The notes below the pieces were generated by a model. The model saw nothing but the letters and a program-made list of their open reading frames with translations. It searched no databases and was not told the origin of the DNA. A stretch of 64,000 nt of DNA. Source: Blepharisma japonicum (lineage: Eukaryota; Ciliophora; Heterotrichea; Heterotrichida; Blepharismidae). Positions 46,666 through 58,556 of this stretch are shown one piece after another. Positions within the stretch are counted from its first letter, which is position 1, and each line of letters starts with the position of its first letter. The translations under genes and the position numbers were made by a program. The DNA is taken from assembly GCA_949751835.1 (NCBI GenBank), contig CATKHK010000008.1:434001-498000 (forward strand). The letters run 5' to 3'.

Positions 46666-47732
46666 TGTCCAATGTTTAATGTAACTAATTTTCAGATATT
46701 TAAACTAAACTTATGACCTTTCGTTTGTGATTTCAGTGGAAAGATCCAAGTATTATAAATAGACCATGAATACCATTTACAAAACAAAAACCCAAACCCC
46801 AAGCTTAAGGATTTAAGGATTATGCTTTAGAGAAAGAGAAAAAATATAATAAAATAAGTATAGTAATAATATGATGATTAATGTCAGGATTTTGAGGGGG
46901 AGAAAAATTATTAATATGATAGTTCTTAAAATTATATTTGAAAAGTTATGAATTTTAATTAATTTAGATTAAAAAATTGTTAGAATCCTTTTATAGAGAG
47001 AATCTTTTAATTGATGGTTTTGTTCAGTATTCCCCGTAAAAATGGCTTTAAATTTGATGAGCCTATACATTTTATAATTTAAGTTGAAATTATGATTAAT
47101 AAATGTGTTTCAAAAAATGTTTAGCTTGCTTATATGCGTACCAGCAAGTTTAACGGTGCAGACTATTTTTGGATTAAGATAGTTAATTGCCTGCCTTTAA
47201 AAATTATTAATTAAGTTTAATATCAATATTTATAACTCTTCAATTATTATTTATTAATTACTCAACCCAAAGAGCTTTCAGTTCAAAGACTTATTTCTAT
47301 AAGGTAAAGATATAAAAAATTTTAATTGATGAGAAATCTGCTTAATTTATCTAGGCTTGTGAGTCTTTTATTCCAAGGAGCATTACTTAAGTTAATCTAA
47401 AAATATTTAATCGCCTAAAGGCTATGCATGTCTTAGGCTCTTTTAAAAATCTTTATGGCACCTTTAAATTAGGAAAGCTTCAAAAGTTATTATCCGATTT
47501 CGATTTTATCAAGTATCTCTTATGGTTTCGCCATTTATATTATTCATATATAAGAAGAATGATGCAGCAAGCTCTTTTAGAATTTCTGAGTCATATACTT
47601 GCAGCTATTAATAATCAGATTTATAAACTTGTCTCTTTAAACGGATATATTTCTCATTCATATTTAATAATTATGATTAGTCTTAACAAACTTTAAAAGT
47701 TCTTTTAAAATTAGAAAATAAAATATAATTTG
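46666..47732. other. AT-rich spacer
   Basis: 1.1 kb. An ORF at 47424-47696 (+, 90 aa) has no recognisable feature and may be chance. No other gene seen. Confidence 0.45.
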
Positions 47733-48800
47733 TTATAAATTCATGTCAACAACTAACTGCGGGCCAAGAGAAGCTCCAATGAGATTAATATTTTTCTCAT
47801 TTGCAAAGTGTCCAGGCCAATAATGGCATGAAGGAACTTCATCAGGAAGTAGTCCCAGCGATTTATAAGCTGAAGCAATTAATTCAGAACAAAAAAAGTT
47901 CTTTTCATGTCCAGGCTTTAAATTTTCTCTTTTTTTAAATATTTTTTGCGGAGTAATTTTGTATCCTTTTCCTTTCACTTTATCTACGAAATCACTTAAA
48001 ATGTCTAGCATTTTTTGATCTCTTTCTATGTTCAATTTTCTATATACAATTCTTGAATACAATAAGTGTCAATTATACATTAAAAAATCGTCTCAAAATA
48101 CTATACCAACTCCATCAAGCCCTGTCGCTTCTAATAGTCCAATCTTACCCGAAGAATAGCATAAAAGCATTGCAACATGATCAAACTTGCTTCTAGTGAG
48201 AACTCTTTGCACTTTGGCTGCTATATTTTTGCTTCTAAACAATAAAATATCCCCCGTTGAAGCTGATTGCCTGAACTGAGCGTCAGAAATCCTATCAAAT
48301 TTTCAAAATTCTTTCTTTTGGTTTAAGGTAACTAAGTCCTTCTTTTTACCTTCTGACGAATTTATATGAAAATGTAGAGCCAAAGCCCAGTCCGCGAGCT
48401 CTTGGGAAGATTTTGCTTTGAGTTCGAGAATTCGTTTTGATCCTAATGGGAGGATAATTATCGAGCTTGGGTTAGTTGGGTTTATAACTTGTACGTCAAC
48501 AGTAACTAAATCAAAGTTTATTACGAATGCAGGCTGAGAATCAGTATTTTTTCTGTAGTAATACAGTTTTTTATCCTGCAGCACAAAGTATCTTCATTGC
48601 CAATGATGAAACAGATTTTTTGACCTTTTCTTTAATCAGCCGTCTTTTCGAGAATGGTCTGCTGAAGCTTCAAAAGTATTGGATAAGATATTAGCTTTAT
48701 TATTTTTCGGAGGGCTTGTACAAGAAAATCGTCTTTTAGGAGGGTTTTCAGTGTCAAATAAAGGGAAAGGTTGAAATCCAGATCCAGTTTTGATTGCCAT
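47733..48800 (-). CDS. PH domain fused to a permuted NlpC/P60 (YiiX-like) domain
   Basis: A 355-aa intronless protein, TGA read as Trp at five or more places. Residues about 52-150 are a PH domain: DGWLKKRSKNLFHHWQWRYFVLQDKKLYYYRK, then strands and a C-terminal helix with ELADWALALH. Residues about 170-345 match the circularly permuted papain-like YiiX/NlpC-P60 fold: TGDILLFRSK, catalytic His208 in FDHVAMLL, LEATGLDGVGI and catalytic Cys304 in FFCSELIASAY. Members of this fold are amidases, acyltransferases or lipid hydrolases. The PH domain would bring it to phosphoinositide membranes, so a lipid or lipidated-protein substrate is plausible (inference). Start chosen at the first ATG after upstream stops. 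Confidence 0.82.
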
Positions 48801-49363
48801 TTATAGGTGGATTGTTTATAGGAATGAGAGAATGAAATAATTTTGTAAGCATTTGAACCAATATAATTCAATGAAATACATTTAATGAATAATAAGATAG
48901 AGCTATGCTATAATGAGACTGACAAATCTTAAAGAGCTAATAATTGTTGATTTAATTTAGAAAAATACTAACAATGAAGGTTGCAATGATATGATTAAAT
49001 TAATAGAATAATTTAAGCTAACAACAGATGAATCGAATCAAAAGTTTATATTTTTAAAAAATGTTGAAAAATTCTATTTCTGCCATGCTTATAAAATAGC
49101 TGTAATATGTTAAATATGAAGTATAAATTATTCATTATCTTGATTCAAAAGATAAAGTACCTTAAGATTTTATAAAATAAAATAAGAATAAAAAAAATTA
49201 TTTTTGGCATAGATTTTTGGATAACAAAAAGTATAAGCAGACCAGCTAACTTTCTTTTACCCCCCATTTTGATCCTCGATAATAGCATTATTCAAGATAA
49301 ATTTAAGATTTAAAACAAATCAATTTAAACTTTACCTTAAATAAAGGAGTTTATTTTGTATAA
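48801..49363. other. intergenic region
   Basis: 563 nt between two minus-strand genes, VAC14 upstream. AT-rich. No gene supported. Confidence 0.5.
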
Positions 49364-51508
49364 TTAAATACTAATTTCTTCAGCATTCACTTTTGTCATT
49401 AAATCTTTTCTATGTGCTGGCAAATTAACATCTTGGAATCTCTTAATCAGTGCTTCATATTTCAAAAGTCTCGTTTTCGTTAATTTCTCTTCATCTTGCT
49501 GCGGATAATTTCTATGAAGGGCACTAATATCCTCTAATCGGTGCTGTAAAGTCTGATATGCTCTTGATGGTGGCAAAAACATTAAAATTGCATACAGAGC
49601 CCTCAGTAAAAAAGGATGCTTATAATATTCCAGCATTTGCATTCTTAGATCTGTATATTTCTTACGAACAAAAATAGGAGAGTCTAATAGTTGGACGAGT
49701 CTTGCAAGTTGCTTTAATAGAGAGGGGTCAATATTACAGAGGGATCTAAGTTAAACTTACAAAATATGCAGCATTTCATATGCTAATTTATAAGCCTGAA
49801 CCAATAAGGCTAAGGTAAGAGTGGATCCAGGGTTAACTGACCACGTCTTGAATAAAATTTCAAAAAATTCAATGCAGTTTGTGTCCTCAGTTTCTAAGCA
49901 GTGCTTTAATTTTTCTCTAGGAATTTCGAATTCTTGATCAGTTAGCAATAAGTCACTTAGAACCTCTACCATTTTGATTGTGAATTCTTTATTAGCATCC
50001 TCACATAGAAGTTCAGCAAAGCTTCGATATACAGTTTCAGTTCCTAGCTCAATGCAAATTGTTTTCACAATTGTGGAGCCATTAGTTTCCATAAGGCTCA
50101 TTTTTTCTGAGAATAGGCGCAAAATGCAGCTCATAACTAGATTAAAGTAGCCTTTATATCGAGCAATTTTGCATAAAATAAGTAAAGCTTGGTTTATAAT
50201 GGACTCTTCAGGGTCCAATAGCCTTGAAGGTAAGGTGTCCATTAAAATGTCGAGAGATGATTCTATTGATTCATTGCTGATTGTTTGCAAGGTAATTATT
50301 CACTCAAGCACTGCTATTCTGGTTCTTTTAGACTGGTGATCAATTTTCGACACCAGAACACTCACAAGTCCATCGAAATTTAACGATGGTCCACTTTCAG
50401 AGTTAAAAAACTTGCAAAGTTCCATTAATTTTGAATTGGTTTTTTCACCTTTTTCCACTATAAAGTTCTCAGAATCTGATAAGCATTGTAAAACTGCTTT
50501 AAGGGCGTTAGGAAACTGCTGAACTAAGCTGTTTTTCCCTTTCTCTAACAATTCATAAATCCAAGTAATAGCTTCACTTCTAACAACTGTGTTTTCATCT
50601 TTTACCATTTTCACCATCGCTTCAATCACAAAGCATGAGAATGCTACATCTCCTTGTGAAATTTGCTGCTTGATTTCTTCCAGCACATCTTTCAAAAAAT
50701 TGTAAACCGCTTGCTGGACTTCTTTAATATGACTTTTCAGCATCATAAATAATCCTTCAATAAAATTCGATAAGTACTCCAATAAATTGAAATTGGGTAT
50801 TGAGTCAAGCACCCCAAGCCATGACACCAGCATTTGTTGGACATTCGGGTTACCAGCCCCTGATACCATTTCACTCATGACGCCCATAAATTTGTCAGAG
50901 TTAAAAACTGAGCTGTCTGCTTCACATTCAACTAAAATGGTCTTCAATAAACTGTCGAGCTTCTCTGCAGCTCTCTTGACTTCAAGGTCAACATCAGCAA
51001 ACAAGTCAATCATAGACTTAAATACATCTGAAAAAAGGGGTAAAACCTTTTGACGGCAAACTTTTACTATATTATACATAGACTCTATTGCATAGTAACG
51101 GACTTTGGAGTCAGAATCCCTGCAGCACCAAATTACAGGGCCAATTAGGTCTGGAATATAAGTGTCAGCTTCTTTGTCAGCTGCAAGAGATGATGCAATT
51201 GCAGAATAAGCCATCAAGCCAGCTTTACGAAAGACGTCATTGATAGAGTTTAAATATTCTTGACGGAAAAATTCTATTGCAGATTTGATGCTGGCAAAAT
51301 TTGAAGAATCCACTTGCTGCTTGAATATTTTTTGAAGTTCATGGCCTGCTTGCTTTCTCTTTTCATAATTTTTGTCAATTAGGTCACGAAGCACGAAATT
51401 GGGAAGGTCACGCTTGAGATCGTCATTCAGTTGGGTTGTGTAGGTAAGTCGCTGGTTATAGGAGTTGGTTGAAAATTCTGACTGAGATCTCTCGTTACGA
51501 TATTCCAT
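49364..51508 (-). CDS. VAC14: VAC14 homologue (PIKfyve complex scaffold)
   Basis: Two exons joined across a 15-nt intron at 49746-49760 give a 709-aa HEAT-repeat protein, with TGA as Trp at LEWIITL. The N-terminal part (VLRDLIDKNYEKRKQAGHELQKI, YIPDLIGPVIWCCRDSDSKVRYYAIESMYNIVKV) and the C-terminal part (QLARLVQLLDSPIFVRKKYTDLRMQMLEYYKHPFLLRALYAILMFLPPSRAYQTL) both follow the VAC14 signatures. VAC14 scaffolds the FAB1/PIKfyve kinase and FIG4 phosphatase that control PI(3,5)P2 on endosomes and vacuoles. Splicing is needed to reach the conserved C-terminal domain. Length is slightly below the human protein. Confidence 0.94.
49746..49760 (-). other. 15-nt intron
   Basis: On the minus strand GTAAGTTTAACTTAG contains an in-frame TAA if retained. 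Splicing joins HIL to SLCNID in VAC14. A is at position 10. Confidence 0.92.
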
Positions 51509-51856
51509 ACTTAATATTTGTAATGTGAAAGTGAATAACTCTCAGCAAGTATCAGATCTTATGAGTTATTAATTTATTGCTTATAACAACGATTTTGAAA
51601 TTTATGAATTTCTTTGCTTATTATTTAGAGAATTAATGAACTATGAGCTTATAAATATAATGAATTTTATAAATCTTGCAGATTTTATTTAGCTATTTTG
51701 CAAATTGAACAATAAAATAATTAAAACTAGCCAAGTGATTCTATTGCATAAACGCTAGATAAATTCAATTTTTGAGTGCATAGATCCAACGTCAAAATAT
51801 ACAAAATTTTCATTATTTTATTCTTTGAATTGTAATAATTTTATATAAATACTAAA
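51509..51856. promoter_or_regulatory. divergent intergenic region
   Basis: 348 nt between the start codons of VAC14 and mL54. No motif recognised. Confidence 0.4.
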
Positions 51857-52381
51857 ATGCTCCGCAGAGCAACTCTCAATCTCTTTAAACTCTCTCGTGG
51901 CCCAAAAAAGGGTAAAGGAGGTTCCAAAGAAGAAGTAAAAATTGAACTTACCACAGACATCATCAACATTTTCAAAGATCGCTCTGATCCTGAGGTCAAG
52001 CCTCTAAGTGAATATCCTCCATGGCTTGCACAGCTAGCAAAACCAATTCCTCATCCTTTACATGTTGGCTTGAAAATGTACAAAGGCGAGAAATACCCTA
52101 TGGAACCAAGAGAAGCTAGAAGACTTGTGAAATGGCAAAGAAAAATGAAAATCAAGACCTACAATGAAGAATATATTCGCCCAGTTGCAAATGACACCTC
52201 TCTAGAGCACAAATGGGGAGTGCAATTACCTGGTGGAGAAGAGAGTGATGAAAATGCTGACGACGGTCTAGCACCTTACTTTAATTTATCCTTGGGATCT
52301 GACTGGAAAATTGAAGTCCAAGATGAAATTGAAAGACTCAAGTTAAACATAGGACATCTCAAAGATAAACAACTAGGCTAG
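51857..52381 (+). CDS. mitochondrial large ribosomal subunit protein mL54-like
   Basis: A 174-aa protein. The basic start MLRRATLNLFKLSRGPKKGKG looks like a mitochondrial presequence. The segment DPEVKPLSEYPPWLAQL matches the mL54 (L37-type) core 'D.evkpdseYPeWL', and MEPREARRLVKWQRKMKIKTYNEEY corresponds to the following helix. Acidic C-terminal extension. It should be a structural protein of the mitoribosome. Its stop lies 13 nt before the next ATG, so the two genes are packed head to tail. Confidence 0.72.
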   Translation: MLRRATLNLFKLSRGPKKGKGGSKEEVKIELTTDIINIFKDRSDPEVKPLSEYPPWLAQLAKPIPHPLHVGLKMYKGEKYPMEPREARRLVKWQRKMKIKTYNEEYIRPVANDTSLEHKWGVQLPGGEESDENADDGLAPYFNLSLGSDWKIEVQDEIERLKLNIGHLKDKQLG

Positions 52382-52394
52382 CTAACTAATTATT

Positions 52395-52994
52395 ATGAAA
52401 AAAGATGGGAAAATTGTGATGCCAACTGTAAAATTCTATGAGAAAGATAAACACATACCGACATATTGCAGAAAAACATATGAGATGACGAGCGAAATTT
52501 TGAAGGAAATAAGAGGACAAGTAAGGAAGTTTAGAGAGATTGGAGGAAAAAAGAAGAGTTTTGAAGGGACAAAAACTTGGTGGCCAAATCAAACTTCTCC
52601 ATTGCCAATCAAATTATATGATGACAGTGATAGTATCACCTCGTCACCAAGAATATGTCGTTTAGAGATTGAAAAACCAAAAAATGCAAGGGCTGTTGGA
52701 TTTGAGGAGAAAATGATACAAACGAAATCAGAATGGACTGAAACTGCTGATTTAAATAAACCAAAAATAACTGTATTAAGACCTAAGACACCAAGTTTAC
52801 ACCCAAAAAATAAGGCTAAGATTAAGAAGCAAAGGTCTCTTTCAAGCACTTCTAATCAGAAGAAGAAAGAAGCAACCCATTTGATATATCATAAGCATAG
52901 GCTAATAAAAAGAAGACTTTCTTCAGATATCACTCAAGAAGGAATTTTTGACGTATCTGAAATTTTGAATATAACGAATGGGAAAATTCAATAG
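52395..52994 (+). CDS. hypothetical basic protein
   Basis: A 199-aa, Lys-rich protein I do not recognise. It has WWPNQTSPLPIKLYDD in the middle and a low-complexity basic C-terminus (KAKIKKQRSLSSTS, LIKRRLSS). No membrane segment or signal peptide. Only 13 nt from the mL54 gene, so its promoter must overlap that gene or the two are co-transcribed. Ends in TAG. Confidence 0.65.
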   Translation: MKKDGKIVMPTVKFYEKDKHIPTYCRKTYEMTSEILKEIRGQVRKFREIGGKKKSFEGTKTWWPNQTSPLPIKLYDDSDSITSSPRICRLEIEKPKNARAVGFEEKMIQTKSEWTETADLNKPKITVLRPKTPSLHPKNKAKIKKQRSLSSTSNQKKKEATHLIYHKHRLIKRRLSSDITQEGIFDVSEILNITNGKIQ

Positions 52995-53144
52995 CTTATC
53001 AATCATAGATTTATGAGCCAAAGTTTAAAATTAGCTGTACCATAATTAAATTAATAATATTGTTAAAGTCAATCTAATACTTAAGCAATGCTATTATCGA
53101 TCTCTATTAAAGGAATGCACAATCCAACTTAATTAAAAATTAAA

Positions 53145-53921
53145 CTAGTATAAGCTCTCTTTTTTTTGGATAATATATTCAATATATGGCTCCATTGGAT
53201 TTTTCAAGTCTGAAGGCTTCATATCTTTAATTTTCTGAGTTTTATTCTGCTCTCTAGAAATTTTTCTTGCACTATCTTTCACAGCACTTGCTTGCTTTAC
53301 AAACTTTTTCATGTCTTCTTTAATTAAATCTTCTTTTGATGCATATTTCAATGAAGAACTCAACGGCCTAATTTTGCTTTCTGACACCAAATAAGAAACT
53401 ACACTCGTGTTGATGATTTTCCTTTTAAACCTTTCTGATTTATCTTCAAGTTCTATCGAAACTAATCTTGGAGATGAAATTTTAGCTTTGGGAATCAATA
53501 TTGACGAAACTGAAGCTGAGAAAAAGTCCTTTTTTGGCATGTCTAAAGAATATGTACATTTATTAGGGATCTCTGAAACCTGTGCTCAAGCCCTTTCAGA
53601 AATTGGAGCTATGAGGTGCCTTTGAAAAGAGTCCCTATTACTGAGGAAAATTGGATTTAAAATATTGCTCGAATTGTGGCGAATCAGTTTTTGAGTAGGG
53701 CTGAATTTTCGCCTTATGGGGGGAGAATCTGTGTTCGGCATTGATTTTCTGTGACTTGCCTGTTTTTCTTGATGAAGGCTGGAATAAAGTTTGGAGAAAT
53801 CACTAGGTGCAGATGACTTCCAGAAGAGCTTGACTTTAGGTTCTGGCTTCTCTGATTTTGAATGGACCCTTATTGCAGATTTAGAATCATTGGAATAGCG
53901 AGGGTGTAAAATATTGCTCAT
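53145..53921 (-). CDS. hypothetical protein
   Basis: A 258-aa protein with one TGA-encoded Trp (SERAWAQVSE) and a TAG stop. Ser/Lys-rich and mostly disordered, with a helical basic C-terminal third (EDMKKFVKQASAVKDSARKI). No domain recognised. It is divergently paired, 105 nt apart, with the gene at 54027, which has a similar Ser/Lys/Pro-rich style, so both might be cytoskeletal or ciliary proteins (weak inference). Confidence 0.65.
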
Positions 53922-54026
53922 TATTTATATGACTCCATTCAGATTTATATGAGGAAAAAAGTTGATATAGAATTAAGAAAATTTGTGTGATAATTGCAAT
54001 AATGCAAAGAAAAATGAAATTTTAAT

Positions 54027-55166
54027 ATGTTAGGACCTCCATTATGAAAACAAGATCAAGTTAAAGCGTTGAAAGAAAAATTAGCTAATGAAGTACGAAA
54101 CCATAAGCGCGAGCTTAAAAGAATAAAAGAAATCCGCGCTTTGGAGTCAACAAAACACAGAGAAAGCTTAGAAAGATTATCAGAGCTAGAAAGCTCTTTC
54201 GCAGAAATGAAATCGAAGAGAGACTCATCATTTTGCTCCATATCTCAAGCTCCAGCTGAACAAATCCCATCATTTAGATCCAAAACAACCTCTCCATCTC
54301 CTATTTATAAAAAGCCTGCAATTGATGACTACTCAATATCTACCCCATATACAGAGTTATCGAAATCTAACTCTCCTTATAAATTCCACTTAGAACGCGT
54401 CATGCATCTGCAAAACCAAGCCAAAAAGATTCTTCTCAAAGAGCGTGACCCCTCTTCAGTCTTGACCAAAATCCATGAAGAACCAGAGCTTAATGCGAAT
54501 ACTCTTAAAAAAATTGGCGAAATGACAGTCCCTTTGAGATATCCAGTTTATGTTCCTGAATCGACAATTCGAAAAGCTCAAGGACTGCCACCTCCTATTG
54601 TGAATAAAGTCACAAAAACTGGCGAGGTTTTTCCTGTTCATATTGTGGGAGATCCATCACCAGCTTACGATCCATTGGTTAAAGTGGAAACAACGCTAAA
54701 GAAAGTAAATAATAGCGAGCCTCAGAATGGAAAATATAGGATGGATGGAAATGAATCAATTGAAGCTAAAGCTTATACCCAGTTTAACTTTTCTGAGGAT
54801 TCTGATGAATATTGGGTTGCTTATTGGAAAAAGAAAGAAAAAATAAGGCAAATTGGAAAATCAGCTGATATGGATATTCAGCCTGGAGAAATGACAAAAG
54901 TCCCTAAATTTAAAGAAGCGAGAGCAGCAACACCGAAAGGAAAATACTATAATTGGACATTTAGAGAATTGGCTAAAGAAGAGAGAGAAATAAAGCCAAA
55001 AAGAAAATGGGTAAGGGATAGAATGGATATATATTATGATAAGAGAGTAAAGAAAGATTTTTTACCGACTATTAGTGATAAGAAAAGTTTGGAAATAAAA
55101 ATGATGAAAGAACTGGAGGATATTAAAAAGCCCAGAAGCTTCACAAGGGTAAAGCTTGGATTTTAA
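54027..55166 (+). CDS. hypothetical coiled-coil protein
   Basis: A 379-aa protein starting MLGPPLW, the Trp encoded by TGA; starting here rather than at the ATG at 54069 keeps the full coiled coil. Residues about 10-65 form a charged helix (KALKEKLANEVRNHKRELKRIKEI). A Ser/Pro-rich linker, a conserved-looking Pro-rich segment (LRYPVYVPESTIRKAQGLPP) and an aromatic, basic C-terminus (DEYWVAYWKKKEKIRQIGK, YYNWTFRELAKEE) follow. No family recognised. Style is that of axonemal or basal-body proteins, but this is only an impression. Confidence 0.72.
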
Positions 55167-55403
55167 TAAATCTGTATAATATAATTTTAGCCAAAAAAAA
55201 ATGGAATATCTTTGGATTTCCTCATTTTTTGTGTTCATGATAAAATATCATTAATGAGCAAAAAATAGATATGGAGAACTATTAGTAAAACTAAGTACAA
55301 AATATTCTGTTTCAATTAAAATTATTATTATGACTTAAAACTTAACAGCTAAATTTAATATGTGCTGAAAGTTTTGAATTGTTATAAATGAAATAAGCAT
55401 TGA

Positions 55404-55431
55404 ATAATAACAATAATAATAATAATAATAA
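55404..55431. repeat. AAT microsatellite
   Basis: About eight AAT/AAC units in the gap downstream of the coiled-coil gene. Confidence 0.85.
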
Positions 55432-56379
55432 GAATCAAATAGTTCAAGAATTTTAGTTTTAATATAAAGGAGGTTTTTAAAAACAAGAATTTTAATAATA
55501 AAAAATATTTTTTTGTGTTATAATAAATTTTTATTTATTCCAACTGAATTTGCATTATTTCTAAACCCAATCTTCTCTCTATAATTTTATAAATAATCTT
55601 ATTTCGCAATTTATCTTTTTTTTGCTTTTTGATATAAAGGAATTAAATTTATTTATTTAAAGAAAAAAAAATTTATATTGAAGATATTATGGGTAAATTG
55701 GAATAGGAAATATTCAGTAGAAATAATTGAATCAGTGAAATAAAAATTCTAAATTTTATCATATATTATAAGAATAAAAGTTTAATTAAATAATTAGATG
55801 TTTTATAAGCCAATTATTTGGGATTGTAAATAAAAATAATAGAACTACCGAGCTTGAAATAATGCTTGCAGCATATCCTTTATAAATTTTAAACTATATG
55901 TATTTAAAGTTTAGTTTAATATTATCATTTATTTAAAGCTTATTTAGAGAATCAATTTCAACTTGAAAGAGTTGAAATAAGATTATCTGGAATTACTTAC
56001 GATTATTTAGTAAAGATATATGATTTATTGTTGCATCTTAAAGGAATCTCTGATAATTAGTGATAATGAACCATATTCTATGAAGTTTGAATTATTAGCA
56101 TTTAGATGGTTCTTGCTTTAAATTAGTGTAGACGAATTAATTTGCCAATAAATAAATATAATCTTAAAATCATAAATCTTATTCATACATATTTAGTGGA
56201 TTTTTCAAATGATTTGCTCTTTTTTAAGAGAAAAATCTACCATATCTATTGAAATTTGATTTAAAAAAATCAAAGTAAAAATAAGATTTTTCAAAAAGAC
56301 ACCAACTTAGTACCTAAATCATATTTCCATTTAATTCAATAAAACAAAACTTACAGATCATATGATTATAAAGTCTTGA

Positions 56380-57390
56380 TAATATCTTTTTCTTGCTCAT
56401 AAATGCATTTTAAGAGTTTATAGTACTTGAAGAGAAAAAATAGATATTTATTAAAGAATCTTTTATTTCCTCACAAATATATTTAGGATATATAGGAGCT
56501 TTAATGAGTAAAAAAGGATATAATGAATTAATGATGCAATGTATAAGCAGCTAAATGATTCATAAATAGAAACAAATAATTAAAATAAGCATTATTAACA
56601 GATGAGAGATCTTAATGTTTTATCTTACCATTAGAATCTTTTAATTTTTCCTATTAAAGAAATATGGATAAAATGAATTAAGGATAATTTGTACTATTTT
56701 ATGAGATTACAAACTATAGATGAAATTATACTTTTAAAGCTTATAGGCTCTTTTTTGAAGATCTTAAAGCATTAAACTTTCAAAAAATTATAAATTTACT
56801 AAGCCAGAGATAGCTTCAGATTGTGCTAATTGGACTCTGCTAAATACTCACCTATTTTAATAATCTCCAAAAAGGCCCGTCATTTTATAAACTTTCAATT
56901 AATTGATATGTTGGCTTATTAGCGTAATAATTAAATAAGCATCTTTAATTTAAAACATTACGATTTCTGCTTAACACAATTTTTAATATAATATCTTTTC
57001 TTTGCTCACAAGTACAATTTTAGAGTTTATAGTACTTGAATAATAAAAACATAGGATATATTGAATTAATGATATAATTTTATAGCAGTTTTATTGAATT
57101 ACAGAGAGTAATTAAGTCATTAAAAGCAATTTAATTAATAAATAAGATAGAATATCTAAATATTTCTTTTTATTGATAAAGCAAAGACTTTACTTTTTTC
57201 TGATTTTCAAAAAATGGATATAATGAACTAATGATACAATTTATAGACTTATAATAGAAATAAACTAATAAAATAATTACAACAAATAGTTGAGTATAGA
57301 ACCTGATTATTTTGCGGTATAATAGTAAGGCTTTTACTTTATTTCGAATTAGAAATATGGATTAAATGAATTAAAGATAATTTTCATATT
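56380..57390. repeat. degenerate long direct repeat pair
   Basis: Left unit near 56380-56710 and right unit near 56985-57390 share, in the same order: (1) ATATCTTTT(T)CTTTGCTCA(C/T)AA followed by GAGTTTATAGTACTTGAA; (2) GGATATA(T)TGAATTAATGAT; (3) AGAAATATGGAT(A/T)AAATGAATTAA(A/G)GATAATT. A third partial copy of block 1 lies near 57775. Similarity is broken by many substitutions and indels. Confidence 0.6.
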
Positions 57391-58181
57391 TTAAACAATT
57401 TAAAATAATTAATTGAATAATCATCTAAAGTTCATCTTGATAGATTGCTGCACATAAAGATAATATAGCATGAAGCCCTTTAAATTATACAAGGATAAAT
57501 GAGTTTATTAATTTAGCAACCACTATTATTTGAGATTTTAAATTTAAAGAAAAGTTTTGAAATTTTATTATTTATCCTCTCACTAATAAAAGACTTATGA
57601 TTATATAAATTTGGGTTTTCATTACATATGAATATTGATTTATAAGATGATTATTTAAGAAGCAAGAATTTATTCAAAATGCTGATACTTTTCTTCTTTT
57701 TTAGATAAATTTATAAGTAAAGTATATTTTTTAAATAGAATATATTAAATGAAAATTTTTTATATATAATGTTTAAATATCTTTTTTTGCTCACAAATGC
57801 ATAATGATTGCATAATGATCTGAATGAGGAAAAAAAGGATTCTAATTAAAACACAATTTTAGATCAGAAATTTTCATCGAAGAGAGAACAATTTGCATGT
57901 ATTAATTATATAAAAGATATCTCCAATATACTCTTTTAAGAATAGTATTTCATAGCTTTTATTTATGATATAAGAGTTGAGTAATGAAATATTTTTAATT
58001 CTTTAATTGTTGTTTATTCCCAAAAAGGAATGAGTCAGATAAAATAACTCCAAATAAAATAATAAATTTCTGTCAAAAATTTATTATTAGATTTCAAATA
58101 CCCTATAATTTTCTTCTGAAAAGTATTATTATGTCTTAAAAATTATATGTACCTCAGGTATGGTAATAATTAAAGCCTAAT

Positions 58182-58556
58182 ATGGGTCGAGTGAGAACAA
58201 AAACAGTCAAAAAAGCTGCAAGAGCTATTGTTGAAAAATTCTATGCAAGAATGACTGCAGATTTCCACATCAATAAAAGAATTTGTGATGAAGTAGCCGT
58301 AATTCAAACCAAAAGATTGAGAAATAAAATTGCAGGCTATGCCACACATCTTATGAAAAGAATCCAAAAGGGTCCAGTTAGAGGAATTTCGTTAAAAATA
58401 CAAGAGGAAGAAAGAGAAAAGAAACTTGATTACATTCCAGAACGATCAATTGTGAGTACAAGAGAAATCAGAGTTGATGCAGCGACACTTGAATTATTAA
58501 AAGCTTTAGATTTGGCTGAACTTCCTAATATCAAGGTCGAAGAGCCAAAACAATAA
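58182..58556 (+). CDS. RPS17: 40S ribosomal protein eS17
   Basis: A 124-aa protein starting [20 protein letters not shown], the hallmark of eS17, with [15 protein letters not shown] and [19 protein letters not shown], and ending in TAA. A small-subunit ribosomal protein contacting 18S rRNA. Slightly shorter than the human protein at the C-terminus. Arg/Lys-rich and close to the family consensus over its full length, so the identification is firm. Confidence 0.97.
   Translation: MGRVRTKTVKKAARAIVEKFYARMTADFHINKRICDEVAVIQTKRLRNKIAGYATHLMKRIQKGPVRGISLKIQEEEREKKLDYIPERSIVSTREIRVDAATLELLKALDLAELPNIKVEEPKQ

Larger units (their letters stand above)
55167..58181. other. 3-kb AT-rich gap with degenerate direct repeats
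   Basis: The longest gene-free stretch outside the MGxC island. It includes an AAT microsatellite near 55405-55430, and dispersed degenerate repeats, the clearest being 56380-56710 against 56985-57390. No ORF longer than chance on either strand. Confidence 0.55.

Noticed and set aside
46780-46805. C-rich run resembling ciliate telomere repeats (AAACCCAAACCCCAAG)
   Set aside because: Short, irregular, internal and not tandem. It does not match a heterotrich telomere unit.
47424-47696. 90-aa plus-strand ORF
   Set aside because: No domain, signal or similarity to the MGxC family. The composition fits chance.
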